Virus record (IMG/VR): IMGVR_UViG_3300046505_000234
Span: 1 to 40,489 of that record
Length of the DNA: 40,489 nt
Source: a virus
Strand: one strand, 5' to 3'
The first letter of the stretch is position 1. Each line of letters starts with the position of its first letter. Shown here one piece after another: positions 24,451 through 33,456 of the stretch. A program made the position numbers and the translations under genes. The notes below the pieces were generated by a model, which was given only the letters and a program-made list of their open reading frames with translations, was not told where the DNA came from and made no database searches.

Positions 24451-25832
24451 TCGCCGATCTCAAATCGTATCCAAAATACAAGGAGTCGGACCTGCCGTGG
24501 CTTGGTAAGGTACCAACCCATTGGGGAATCCGAGCATTAAAGCGCCTATGTTCTCGGTCAGCGTTATACGGCGCGAACATCTCGGCATCCAACTATGTGG
24601 AAACTGGGGTCCGTTTTCTTAGAACAACCGATATCACAGAGGATGGCATGCTCCGCCGCGGAGGCGTATTCGTTGAAGAGAACAAGGCGCGGGATTACAT
24701 GTTATCTGACGGCGATGTACTCCTATCCCGTAGCGGAACAATAGGAAGATCACTACGCTACCGCCCAGAAGAACATGGGCCATGCGCATATGCGGGGTAC
24801 CTCGTACGCTTTGTACCCGCACCAAAGACGAATTCCGATTTCCTCTTTCACTTCACTAAGACACCAACCTTCGCGGACTTCATCCGACTAAACGCCATCT
24901 CGTCCACAATTGACAATGTCAATGGCGAAAAGTTCGCGAATATGCCACTGCCACTTCCATCGGTCTCTGAGCAAGATGCCATCGTGCGGTTTCTGGACTG
25001 GGCGAACGCCCGATTAAAGCGGGCACTCCACGCCAAGCGCAAAGTGATCTCCTTTCTCGATGAACAGAAAAACGGGATCATCCACAGAGCCGTCACACGA
25101 GGCCTCGATCCAAAGGTCCCACACAAAACTTCCGGCATCCCATGGCTCGAGGAGATTCCAAAACATTGGCGAATTGCACGCAACATGGCCCTGTTCTCAC
25201 ACAGAGTTGAGGAAGGGATCCCGGGTTTGCCAATTCTGCAAGTCTCCCTCCACTCCGGTGTCACTGCCCAAGCAAATGACCAGTTTGGCCGGCGCAAACG
25301 CTTGATTGCGGACCACACCAAGTACAAACTCGTTCGCAAGGGCGACTTGGCTTACAATACGATGCGAATGTGGCAGGGTGCCATTGGCGTCTGTCCAGAG
25401 GACGGCCTCGTCAGTCCTGCTTACGTTGTAATCCAAGCGCGACAAGGGATAGAACCGCGGTTCTATGAGTTTCTTTTCCGAACCGCAGTATACAAACAAC
25501 AGGTCAACAGATACTCAACAGGTATAGTCTCAGATCGCAACCGCTTGTATTGGCAGAACTTCAAACAGATGCCCAATCTGTCCTTGCCAATCGAAGAACA
25601 GCAGGCGATTTGCAGGTATATTCAAGATGAGACCGCCAACCTTGATCATGCCATCGCCCGCCTCGAAAAAGAGATCGAATTGCTACGAGAATACCGCACC
25701 CGCCTCGTCGCCGATGTTGTGACCGGCAAACTCGACGTGCGCGAGGCGGCGGCAAAGTTGCCCGACGAAGCCGCGCCGGAAACCGCCGAATTGACAGAGG
25801 ACGCTGAACTCAGTACCGAGGAGGTCGAATGA
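24447..25832 (+). CDS. hsdS: Type I restriction-modification specificity subunit HsdS
   Basis: The 461-residue protein carries two target-recognition domains that read the two halves of a bipartite recognition site. TRD1 begins 'YKESDLPWLGKVPTHWG', with 'LLSRSGTIGRS' and 'SEQDAIVRFLDWAN' leading into the first helical conserved region (LKRALHAKRKVISFLDEQKNGIIHRAVTRGL). TRD2 begins 'KTSGIPWLEEIPKHWR', with 'IEEQQAICRYIQDET' leading into the second helical region (LDHAIARLEKEIELLREYRTRLVADVVTGKLDV). The ATG overlaps the hsdM stop, and the darT start overlaps its stop, so all three are translationally coupled. Confidence 0.95.
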   Translation: MIADLKSYPKYKESDLPWLGKVPTHWGIRALKRLCSRSALYGANISASNYVETGVRFLRTTDITEDGMLRRGGVFVEENKARDYMLSDGDVLLSRSGTIGRSLRYRPEEHGPCAYAGYLVRFVPAPKTNSDFLFHFTKTPTFADFIRLNAISSTIDNVNGEKFANMPLPLPSVSEQDAIVRFLDWANARLKRALHAKRKVISFLDEQKNGIIHRAVTRGLDPKVPHKTSGIPWLEEIPKHWRIARNMALFSHRVEEGIPGLPILQVSLHSGVTAQANDQFGRRKRLIADHTKYKLVRKGDLAYNTMRMWQGAIGVCPEDGLVSPAYVVIQARQGIEPRFYEFLFRTAVYKQQVNRYSTGIVSDRNRLYWQNFKQMPNLSLPIEEQQAICRYIQDETANLDHAIARLEKEIELLREYRTRLVADVVTGKLDVREAAAKLPDEAAPETAELTEDAELSTEEVE

Positions 25833-26479
25833 GTAACCCTCCGAACAATCCGATGATCTACCACATCACGCATGTGGAGAATCTCGCCTCGATTCTGGCG
25901 GAGGATGTGATCTGGTCGGATGCCGAGCGATTGGCCCGGAACCTTGGAAATCTTCGGGTCGGTATGACAGCAATAAAGGAGAGACGCCTGCTTTCGCTGG
26001 AGGTCAAGTGCCACCCAGGCACCAAGGTCGGTGACTACGTTCCTTTCTATTTCTGTCCGCGTTCGATAATGCTGTTCCTATTATACAAAGGGAATCATCC
26101 GAATCTCGATTACAAAGGCGGGCAGTCGCCGATCCTGCATCTTCAGGCAAGTTTCCAAAACGCGGTAACATGGGCGGGATTGAATGGCCGGCAATGGGCT
26201 TTCTCGGACAGAAACGCGGGCACCGTGTACGCTGATTTTTTCAACAACCCGACCCAACTGACGGAGATAGATTGGAATGCAGTACATGCACAGGACTTTC
26301 GCAAAGAAACAATCAAGGAAGGAAAACAGGCTGAGTTTCTTATGCACAAATCTTTCCCGTGGTCACTCATCCAGAATGTCGGCGTCCATGATGCGAGGGT
26401 CGAAGCGCAAGTCCAGAGCATATTACAAAATGCGCATCACAAGCCTCTTGTATCCGTGGAAAAGAACTGGTATTACTAA
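25829..26479 (+). CDS. darT: DarT toxin: NAD-dependent DNA ADP-ribosyltransferase (DUF4433)
   Basis: The 216-residue protein matches DarT (DUF4433). It has 'IYHITHVENLASIL' (NAD-binding His near the N-terminus), 'VGDYVPFYFCPRSIMLF' and 'KQAEFLMHKSFPWSLI' carrying the catalytic Glu. DarT attaches ADP-ribose to thymidine (or guanosine) in single-stranded DNA, blocking replication; it is reversed and held in check by DarG. Its ATG overlaps the hsdS stop (ATGA), so it is part of the type I operon. The catalytic residues look intact. Subfamily (thymidine versus guanosine target) cannot be told from the sequence by eye. Confidence 0.9.
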   Translation: MSNPPNNPMIYHITHVENLASILAEDVIWSDAERLARNLGNLRVGMTAIKERRLLSLEVKCHPGTKVGDYVPFYFCPRSIMLFLLYKGNHPNLDYKGGQSPILHLQASFQNAVTWAGLNGRQWAFSDRNAGTVYADFFNNPTQLTEIDWNAVHAQDFRKETIKEGKQAEFLMHKSFPWSLIQNVGVHDARVEAQVQSILQNAHHKPLVSVEKNWYY

Positions 26480-26502
26480 TGGCACATTAAGCGGCAAAGA
26501 CA

Positions 26503-27552
26503 ATGATCACAACCACACATGGCGACGTTCTGAAACAGGATGCCGAGGCGCTGGTCAACACAGTCAATTGCGTGGGGATCATGGGCCGGGGCGTCGCGCT
26601 CCAGTTTCGAAAGGCTTTTCCTGAGAACTACACAGCGTACAAGAAAGCCTGCGCTCACAAAGAGGTCCATCCGGGAAAGATGTTCATACACGATCTGAAC
26701 AGCCTGGAGAATCCCCGCGTCATCATCAATTTCCCGACCAAACGCCACTGGAAGGGCAAGAGCCGAATCGAGGATATCCAGGCAGGATTGGTCGATTTGG
26801 TTCAAGTCCTTTCCAAGTACAAGATCCGGTCTGTCGCATTGCCACCCTTGGGTTGCGGTTTGGGCGGCCTGAACTGGAAAGAGGTGCGGCCTCTGATTGA
26901 AAAGGCTTTGTCCGCAATCGGGGACATTCAAGTGTACTTGTTCGAACCGGAAGCAACACCGGCAGCCGAGGTGATGGTCAACAGAACCGAACGACCAGAA
27001 ATGACAGTGGGCAGAGCAGCATTGCTGGGTCTGATGGCACGGTATCTGGACGCATTGATGGATGTTGGCGTCTCACTCCTTGAGATACACAAACTCATGT
27101 ATTTCCTCTCAGAAACAGGTGAACCGCTTAAACTGCGATGGGCAAAAGGACCATACGGACCCTATGCCCAGAATCTGCGGCATGTTCTGACATTGCTCGA
27201 TGGCCACTTTATTTCCGGCTACGGGGACGGGAAAGATTCTCCGGACAAGGTCATAGAATTGCAGGAAGGCGCACTTAAGGAGGCCGAAGCGATGTTGGTT
27301 CAGAACCCGATAACACAAATCCGGGTGGGTCGAGTCTCGGAAATAATAGCCGGATTTGAGACGCCATTCGGAATGGAACTCTTGTCAACCGTCCACTGGG
27401 TTGCCACCCGTGAGAAGGCGGCGAATAAGGAAGAGTGCGTCAAAAAGACTTATGCTTGGAGCAAGCGCAAACGCATGTTCACGCCGGAACAGATCGGCAT
27501 TGCATGGGACACGCTCACGAAGTGCCAGTTAATGGCATCGAATCCGGCATAA
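26503..27552 (+). CDS. darG: DarG antitoxin: macrodomain DNA ADP-ribosylglycohydrolase
   Basis: The 349-residue protein has an N-terminal macrodomain (1-150) with 'GDVLKQDAEALVNTVNCVGIMGRGVALQFRKAFPENY' and 'LPPLGCGLGGLNW'. A C-terminal ~190-residue domain follows (VGRAALLGLMARYLDALMDVGVSLLEIHKLMYFL...), which in the family binds and neutralises DarT. The macrodomain removes ADP-ribose from DNA. It starts 23 bp after the darT stop and ends 4 bp before hsdR. Length and domain order match known DarG proteins. Confidence 0.92.
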   Translation: MITTTHGDVLKQDAEALVNTVNCVGIMGRGVALQFRKAFPENYTAYKKACAHKEVHPGKMFIHDLNSLENPRVIINFPTKRHWKGKSRIEDIQAGLVDLVQVLSKYKIRSVALPPLGCGLGGLNWKEVRPLIEKALSAIGDIQVYLFEPEATPAAEVMVNRTERPEMTVGRAALLGLMARYLDALMDVGVSLLEIHKLMYFLSETGEPLKLRWAKGPYGPYAQNLRHVLTLLDGHFISGYGDGKDSPDKVIELQEGALKEAEAMLVQNPITQIRVGRVSEIIAGFETPFGMELLSTVHWVATREKAANKEECVKKTYAWSKRKRMFTPEQIGIAWDTLTKCQLMASNPA

Positions 27553-27556
27553 TGGT

Positions 27557-30500
27557 ATGTCTCCCACTGACACAAGCGAGAAGGGCCTTGAAACCCTGAT
27601 CATGCGCCACATGACGGGGACGGATGGAATTGATGTTCCATCGCTTGTCGTGGCGGAGACACCAGAGGCAATCGCCGCCCAAAAGGCGGGAGGCACCGGC
27701 TACTTCGCCGGCTGCGCCAAAGACTTCGACAGGGCAAATTCAATAGACGCCCCTCAACTCTTCACGTTCCTCAATGCCACTCAACCGCAGGCAGTCGCCA
27801 AAATTGGCCTCGGCAGTTATACAAACGCCAAGGACATCAACCGTCTCAAATTCCTTGCCCGCATCTCATCCGAGATCGGCAAGCGCGGCATCATAGACGT
27901 TCTTCGAAAGGGAATTGACCACCATCCCGCCGGGCATTTCGATCTCTTCTACGGCACGCCATCAGAGGGCAATGCAAAGGCGGCGGCATTGCACGCCCAA
28001 AACCGTTTTGTGATCACCCGTCAACTCGCCTACAGCATGGATGAGACGCGACGGGCATTGGACCTGTGCATATTCATAAATGGACTGCCAATCGCGACGT
28101 TTGAATTGAAGAACAGCCTAACAAAACAGACCGTCGAGGATGCCATCCAGCAATACAAACGCGACCGCGATCCGCGCGAGACGCTCTTTGGTTTTGGTCG
28201 TTGCGTAGTGCATTTCGCGGTGGACGACGCCGAGGTGCGTATGTGCACCGAATTGAAAGGCAAGGCGTCATGGTTTCTGCCGTTCAATCAGGGATATAAT
28301 GACGGCGCAGGTAATCCGCCCAACCCGAATGGCCTCAAGACCGATTATCTCTGGAAGGAGGCCCTCACACCGGCTGGCCTCACCGATATTCTTGAGAACT
28401 ATGCGCAGATCGTCGAAGAGAAGAACGCCAAAACGGGCAAGAAAAAGCCGAAACAGGTGTTCCCGCGCTACCACCAACTCGTCGTAGTCCGCAAGGCTCT
28501 GGCCGAGATACGTTCTCAAGGGGCAGGCAAGCGATACCTCGTCCAACATTCCGCTGGCAGTGGCAAGTCGAATTCGATCGCGTGGCTATCGCATCAACTC
28601 ATCGGCTTGAAACGCAAGGGTAAGGAAGTCTTCGATTCCGTGATCGTCGTCACCGACCGCCGACTTCTTGATGACCAGATACAACGCACAATCAAACAGT
28701 TCATGCAGGTGCGGGCTACGGTCGGCCATGCGGAGCATTCGGGCGACCTGCAAAAGTTCATCGAAGAGGGCAAGAAGATCATTGTATCGACCATCCAGAA
28801 GTTTCCATTCATCCTCGATGAAATAGCAGCGGAAAGTGGCAAGACATTCGCAATTCTAATCGACGAGGCACATTCCAGCCAGGGGGGAAAGACCTCCGCC
28901 GCGATGAGCAAGGCTCTTGGCGGGCCGATTGTTGGCGATGAGGAGGAAGGCGACCCGGAAGACACGGTGAACACGGCATTGGAAAAGCGCATGAAAGCGC
29001 GCAAGATGCTCAAGAATGCCAGCTACTTCGCCTTTACCGCGACACCGAAACCCAAGACGCTGGAGACATTTGGCGAGGCGCAACCGCCGGATGCCGAAGG
29101 CAAGATCAAACACATACCATTCCACAGCTACACGATGAAGCAAGCCATCGAGGAAAAGTTCATCCTTGATGTGTTGAAGGCGTACACACCCGTGGACAGT
29201 TACTACAAACTGGTCAAGAAGATCGAAGAAGATCCGAAGTTCGACAAGAAGAAGGCCAAGAAGAAATTGCGCCGTTACGTCGAAAGCCATGACCATGCTA
29301 TCAAACTCAAGTCGGAGATTATGGTGGACCATTTCCACGAACAGGTCCTTGCGCCCAACAAAATCGGGGGTCAGGCGCGCGCGATAGTGGTCACAAGCGG
29401 CATAGAACGTGCCCTGCAGTATTACCACGCATTCAAGGACTATCTGTTGGAACGCAAGAGCCCGTATCAGGCAATCGTGGCTTTCTCAGGCGAGTTTGAT
29501 TATGGCGGGGCCAAGGTGTCTGAATCCTCCCTCAATGGGTTTCCAAGCCGTGACATTGCCGAGAAGATCCAGGAGGATCCATACCGCTTTCTGATCTGTG
29601 CCGACAAGTTTCAGACCGGCTACGATGAGCCACTTCTGCATACGATGTACGTGGACAAGGTTCTTTCCGGAATCAAGGCGGTGCAGACCTTATCGCGCAT
29701 CAACCGTGCGCACCCGCAAAAGCACGATTGCTTTGTCCTCGATTTTCAGAACAACAGCGCAACGATAAAGTTCGCCTTCCAGGATTACTACAGAACGACA
29801 TTGCTAAGCGAAGAGACCGACCCGAACAAGTTGAACAACATGAAGACAGAACTGGATGCGGTAGAGGTCTATTCATCCGAGCAGGTCCAGAAGATCGTCG
29901 AACTTTTCCTCGCCAATGCAGAAAGGGACAAACTCGACCCAATTCTCGATACCTGTGTGGCAGTCTATTTGGAAACGCTCGATGAAGACGCGCAGGCGCA
30001 GTTCAAGGGTAAGGCAAAGGCATTCTGCCGTTCATACGATTTCCTGGCCTCGATATTGCCAACAACCAACCGCGACTGGGAATGCCTGTCAATTCTGCTA
30101 AACCTCTTGATCCCAAAACTACCCGCACCGAAGGATGTGGACTTTGCCAAAGGCATCCTCGAAGCCATAGACATGGATAGCTATCGCGTCGAGAAGAAGG
30201 CAGTCATGGCGCTCGCATTGGCGGATGCAGACGCCGAGATCAAACCAGTCCCGCCAGACGCTGGCGGTTACAAACCCACACCGGACTTGGACAATCTGAG
30301 CAACATCCTCAAGACATTTAACGAGCATTTTGGGACACTCTTCACCGATTCCGATCGCGTGGTTAAGAAGATAAGGGAGGACATTGCACCAAAGGTCGCA
30401 GCTGATAAAGCCTACCAGAACGCGAAAGAGAACACACCGCACACCGCCCGGATGGCCCACGACCAAGCCCTGGCAAAGGTCATGCAGTTACTCTTGAAGG

Positions 30501-30589
30501 AAGACACCCAGGTCTACAAACAGTTCGTTGAGAACGAATCCTTCCGCCAATTTGTCGGCAACATGGTTTACGCCATGACCAGTCCATAA
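27557..30589 (+). CDS. hsdR: Type I restriction enzyme subunit HsdR
   Basis: The 1010-residue motor-nuclease has an N-terminal PD-(D/E)XK nuclease ('NRFVITRQLAYSMDETRRALDLCIFINGLPIATFELKNSLTKQ', with D and E-L-K), then SF2 translocase motifs: Walker A 'QHSAGSGKSNSIAW', 'VTDRRLLDDQIQ', DEAH box 'AILIDEAHSSQGG', 'FTATPKPKT', 'FLICADKFQTGYDEPLL' (motif V) and 'VQTLSRINRAHP' (motif VI). The helical C-terminal part docks on M2S. Motifs look complete, so the system should cut. It begins 4 bp after darG, with the toxin-antitoxin pair between it and hsdS. Confidence 0.96.
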   Translation: MSPTDTSEKGLETLIMRHMTGTDGIDVPSLVVAETPEAIAAQKAGGTGYFAGCAKDFDRANSIDAPQLFTFLNATQPQAVAKIGLGSYTNAKDINRLKFLARISSEIGKRGIIDVLRKGIDHHPAGHFDLFYGTPSEGNAKAAALHAQNRFVITRQLAYSMDETRRALDLCIFINGLPIATFELKNSLTKQTVEDAIQQYKRDRDPRETLFGFGRCVVHFAVDDAEVRMCTELKGKASWFLPFNQGYNDGAGNPPNPNGLKTDYLWKEALTPAGLTDILENYAQIVEEKNAKTGKKKPKQVFPRYHQLVVVRKALAEIRSQGAGKRYLVQHSAGSGKSNSIAWLSHQLIGLKRKGKEVFDSVIVVTDRRLLDDQIQRTIKQFMQVRATVGHAEHSGDLQKFIEEGKKIIVSTIQKFPFILDEIAAESGKTFAILIDEAHSSQGGKTSAAMSKALGGPIVGDEEEGDPEDTVNTALEKRMKARKMLKNASYFAFTATPKPKTLETFGEAQPPDAEGKIKHIPFHSYTMKQAIEEKFILDVLKAYTPVDSYYKLVKKIEEDPKFDKKKAKKKLRRYVESHDHAIKLKSEIMVDHFHEQVLAPNKIGGQARAIVVTSGIERALQYYHAFKDYLLERKSPYQAIVAFSGEFDYGGAKVSESSLNGFPSRDIAEKIQEDPYRFLICADKFQTGYDEPLLHTMYVDKVLSGIKAVQTLSRINRAHPQKHDCFVLDFQNNSATIKFAFQDYYRTTLLSEETDPNKLNNMKTELDAVEVYSSEQVQKIVELFLANAERDKLDPILDTCVAVYLETLDEDAQAQFKGKAKAFCRSYDFLASILPTTNRDWECLSILLNLLIPKLPAPKDVDFAKGILEAIDMDSYRVEKKAVMALALADADAEIKPVPPDAGGYKPTPDLDNLSNILKTFNEHFGTLFTDSDRVVKKIREDIAPKVAADKAYQNAKENTPHTARMAHDQALAKVMQLLLKEDTQVYKQFVENESFRQFVGNMVYAMTSP

Positions 30590-30611
30590 GGGAGAGAACC
30601 CGAGAATCACG

Positions 30612-30908
30612 ATGAAACTGGTCTGGCGCAAATGGCAAAAGACACCGCCCGACTGGACGCTCGGCCACGGTCTCTGCATCTACGACCGTTCCCGAACACC
30701 CGGCGCACAAATCATAGCCTTCGTAGATGGATATGAGTGGTACAACGGAAAGACGCCAGAAGCCACGATCTACACGATCAAACCGGATAACCAGACACCC
30801 CCGGCAGTCCTGAAACAAATGCGGGAGATTCTCAAGAAGAAGTTGAAACCAAAGAGTTTCCCGTCCGGAACCTTGACCCGCCGCCTCGATATCGTTGCAA
30901 ACGCCTAA
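30612..30908 (+). CDS. Small protein after hsdR, function unknown
   Basis: The 98-residue protein starts MKLVWRKWQKTPPDWTLGHG, has a strand-rich middle (AQIIAFVDGYEWYNGKTPEATIYTI) and a Lys-rich end (ILKKKLKPKSFPSGTL). It begins 22 bp after the hsdR stop, with GGGAGAG near its start, and a terminator-like hairpin follows, so it is probably the last gene of the hsd-dar operon. Family not recognised. Confidence 0.55.
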   Translation: MKLVWRKWQKTPPDWTLGHGLCIYDRSRTPGAQIIAFVDGYEWYNGKTPEATIYTIKPDNQTPPAVLKQMREILKKKLKPKSFPSGTLTRRLDIVANA

Positions 30909-30910
30909 CC

Positions 30911-30931
30911 CCCGCGACCTCGCGTCGCGGG
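30911..30931 (+). terminator. GC-rich hairpin at the end of the hsd-dar operon
   Basis: CCCGCGAC and GTCGCGGG form an 8-bp perfect stem with loop CTCGC, three bases after the 30908 stop. No T-run follows; the insertion sequence is inserted 11 bp downstream, so any original T-tract may have been displaced. Confidence 0.5.
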
Positions 30932-30941
30932 TTCACAAGAT
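30932..30941 (+). repeat. 10-bp direct repeat left of the insertion sequence (target duplication)
   Basis: TTCACAAGAT occurs here and again at 32884-32893, exactly bracketing the transposase region. A 10-bp duplication is in the range reported for ISAs1-type elements and indicates transposition into this site. Confidence 0.7.
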
Positions 30942-32883
30942 AGGGTGGATTGTCATCAGTTGTAAGTGATTCACATGGGGAGAGATAAATAGAAGTACTG
31001 GACAAGCCCTCTGCATTTTCTTACCCTGCCTTGCATGAAGAACAACAAAAAGCCAGATCTGACGGCCTCCGAGCAAGCGATGCTCGACGGAGTAATTGTA
31101 AGGTTGATCGGAAAGGATGAGAGACAACGATTCGACCGGCTGATTGTGGAGGAACACTATCTGCACAGCGTGGAGTTGGTTGGCGAACAGTTGAGATATG
31201 TTGCTGAGTATGAGGGCGAATGGGTGGCGTTACTGACATGGAGTGCGGCGGCGTTCAACTTGAAGGATCGAGAGAGTTGGATTGGGTGGAGTCGGCGACA
31301 GAAGCAGCGGCGGCTGACATTGATGGTCAATAACAGCCGATTCTTAATACCTGCAAACAGACATGTGCCGAATCTGGCAAGTCGCGTGATGAGATTGTGC
31401 CTGGAACGACTGTGCGTCGACTGGCAAGTGACGTATGGGCATGAGGTTTTGATCGCGGAAAGTTTTGTGGATAGTCAACTCTTCCGAGGCACGTGCTATA
31501 AGGCCAGCGGATGGACATTGTTGGGGCAGACGCAGGGATACCGGCGAAGCCGACAAGACTATTACGTGGAGCACGAGCGTCCGAAACAGCTGTGGGTGAA
31601 AGAACTGAGGTCCGGGGCTCGCACGATTCTGCGGGGGCGTAATTTGCCTGAGACGTTGCAGGCGTTGGAGGCAGGACAGATACCGGAGTGCCCAGCTGAC
31701 GCGGCGGAGATGGGACGGATGATGCGCTTCTTTGAAAGCATCCCGGATTGGCGCAGTCGCGAAGGCGACTACCGGGTGGCCAGTTTGGTGACGGTAGCGG
31801 TTTGTGCTGCATTGTGTGGAGTGCATCGTGGGCAGCGGGATTTGGCGGCGTTTGCAGCGAATCTGACTCGAGAACAGATGCAGGTGTTGAGATTCCCCCG
31901 ACGAGGGAATCCCCGACGGTATTGTGTGCCGAAGGAAACAACATTCTTCCAGTTGTTGAGCCACGTTGACAGTCTCGCGCTGGAAAAGGCGTTGCTCGCA
32001 TGGCAGGATCATGTGTTGGGTAAACGTCCATCAAACGATGATCATGCAGCTATTGACGGCAAGGAGTTGCTTAATAGTCAAGGTGTTGAGATCGTCAGCG
32101 CATACTGCGTCAAAAGCGGGCGGTGGCTGGGATCGGAACGTGTTGCCGAGGGTTCCAACGAGATTCCGGCGGCACAAACGCTGTTGCGCCGTGCGCAGAT
32201 CGAAGGGATGTTGGTTGGTGCTGATGCGTTACACACGCAGACAAAGACGGCTCGCATAATCACCCAGGAACGCGGAGCGGACTATCTGTTGACGGTGAAG
32301 GGCAATCAGCCAACGATCTGCCAAAGCGTGGAACGGGTTCACCAAGGCTTGAAGAGCGTATTTTCCCCCTCAACAGGCAACGGATACGGTACAGCAGGTG
32401 GAGTGTAATCGCGGTCGCATCGAGGCTCGTTGTTTGCAGAAGTTCGATGTCACTCCTGAGCAAGCCTGCTTTCCCGGCGCGGAACAGGCGGCACGTTTGA
32501 CTCGGTTTGTTGATCGCAAAGACGCCAAGAAGGATGAAATAGAATTGGAATGGCTTGTCAGTTCCAGACCAATGTCTACAGAATATATGTTGCGGGCCGA
32601 TCGAGGCTATTGGGGAATCGAGAACGGTCTGCACCTTCGACTGGATGTGACAGGAGGAGAAGATCGTAGCCGCGTCCGTAATCCTGTATCAGCCTTGAAT
32701 CTGGCGATGATACGCCGGGCCACGACCAGCTTGGCTATCCACTGGATTCAACGTTGTCCAAACAAACGACAAGCAACGCTTCGCGGATATTACGACTTCA
32801 TGGCCGCAAACAACGCCAGGAAAGCCTTCTCGCTTGTAACTGTCTCTGAATCATCATGGTTGCCGCCTTAGCAATCAGCGCTA
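30942..32883 (+). mobile_element. ISAs1-family-like insertion sequence, ~1.94 kb
   Basis: It is bounded by the 10-bp direct repeat TTCACAAGAT. Its ends are imperfect inverted repeats (left AGGGTGGATTGTCA versus inverted right AGCGCTGATTGCTA, 9 of 14 matching). It encodes a single long transposase interrupted by a frameshift. The element sits between the end of the hsd-dar operon and the Shedu module. Confidence 0.75.
31035..32871 (+). pseudogene. Frameshifted ISAs1 transposase with N-terminal DruA-like DUF4338 domain
   Basis: Two overlapping frames (31035-32408 and the +1 frame continuing to 32871) together encode one ~612-residue protein. Residues ~30-190 match DUF4338, the domain of Druantia DruA (HYLHSVELVGEQLRYVAEY, RESWIGWSRRQKQRRLTLMVNNSRFLI, SFVDSQLFRGTCYKASGWTLLGQT). 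Residues ~220 onward match the ISAs1 DDE transposase: 'FFESIPDWRSREGDYRVASLVTVAV', 'AIDGKELLNSQG' (Asp), 'MLVGADALHTQ' (Asp), 'YLLTVKGNQPT', and in the second frame 'HWI' and 'ENGLHLRLDVTGGEDRSRVR'. The +1 shift lies at the TTTTCCCCC run near 32361-32370. It is probably inactivating, unless the homopolymer is a sequencing error or a programmed shift. The fusion type is seen in other databases as ISAs1/DUF4338, so it is not an assembly artefact of two genes. Confidence 0.85.
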
Positions 32884-32940
32884 TTCACAAGATCATCGCA
32901 CGTTCTTGCACTCGCCCCCGCGCTTTGCTATCAATCAGAC

Positions 32941-33423
32941 ATGGAAATCGACCGCGCACAAGAAATCATCCGTTCACTCGCCGATGGCCGTGACCCGGCC
33001 ACAGGCAAACCTTTCCCGCCTGACAGCGCCTACCAACAGGCCGACACGGTCCGCGCCCTCCACGTCGCAATGGAGACCATGCTGCAGATCGCGATGGTGC
33101 GCCGCCAGCACATCGAAAACGTGAAAACCACCGCACGTCCCATAGATCCCAACCGCCCCAAGATGGGGCGGGCGTGGACACCCCAAGAGGAAGAACAGCT
33201 CATCCAGGCATACAACGAACGCAAATCCATTGCCGATATCGCCGCCGCCCACGGCCGCACCACCGGCGCAATAACCTCCCGCCTCGTGAAACTCGGCCTC
33301 ATCGAAGACAACGCCACCAACCGCGCAGGCCGCGGCCATGCGCCAAAGCCCGGGCAATCTCCCATCCGTCCCACCGATTCCCGTAAGTCACCGGCAGCGG
33401 ACGATGCGGAATATCCATTCTAA
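32941..33423 (+). CDS. SANT/Myb-like small DNA-binding protein, function unknown
   Basis: The 160-residue protein has an N-terminal helical part (AQEIIRSLADGRDPATGKPFPPDSAYQQADTVRALHVAMETMLQIAM) and a central 'RAWTPQEEEQLIQAYNERKSIADIAAAHGRTTGAITSRLVKLGL', which is a SANT/Myb-type three-helix DNA-binding domain. The C-terminus is disordered (Pro/Lys/Ser-rich). Proteins of this kind are common as lone genes next to integrative elements. It lies just right of the insertion sequence and 34 bp before the Shedu gene, in the same direction. Confidence 0.6.
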   Translation: MEIDRAQEIIRSLADGRDPATGKPFPPDSAYQQADTVRALHVAMETMLQIAMVRRQHIENVKTTARPIDPNRPKMGRAWTPQEEEQLIQAYNERKSIADIAAAHGRTTGAITSRLVKLGLIEDNATNRAGRGHAPKPGQSPIRPTDSRKSPAADDAEYPF

Positions 33424-33456
33424 CACATATCTTAGTCGAAAGGGGACGGTGCCAAA

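Noticed and set aside
31035-32408. A standalone Druantia system
   Set aside because: The DUF4338 domain is fused to an ISAs1 transposase; none of the other Druantia genes (such as the large DruE helicase) is present.
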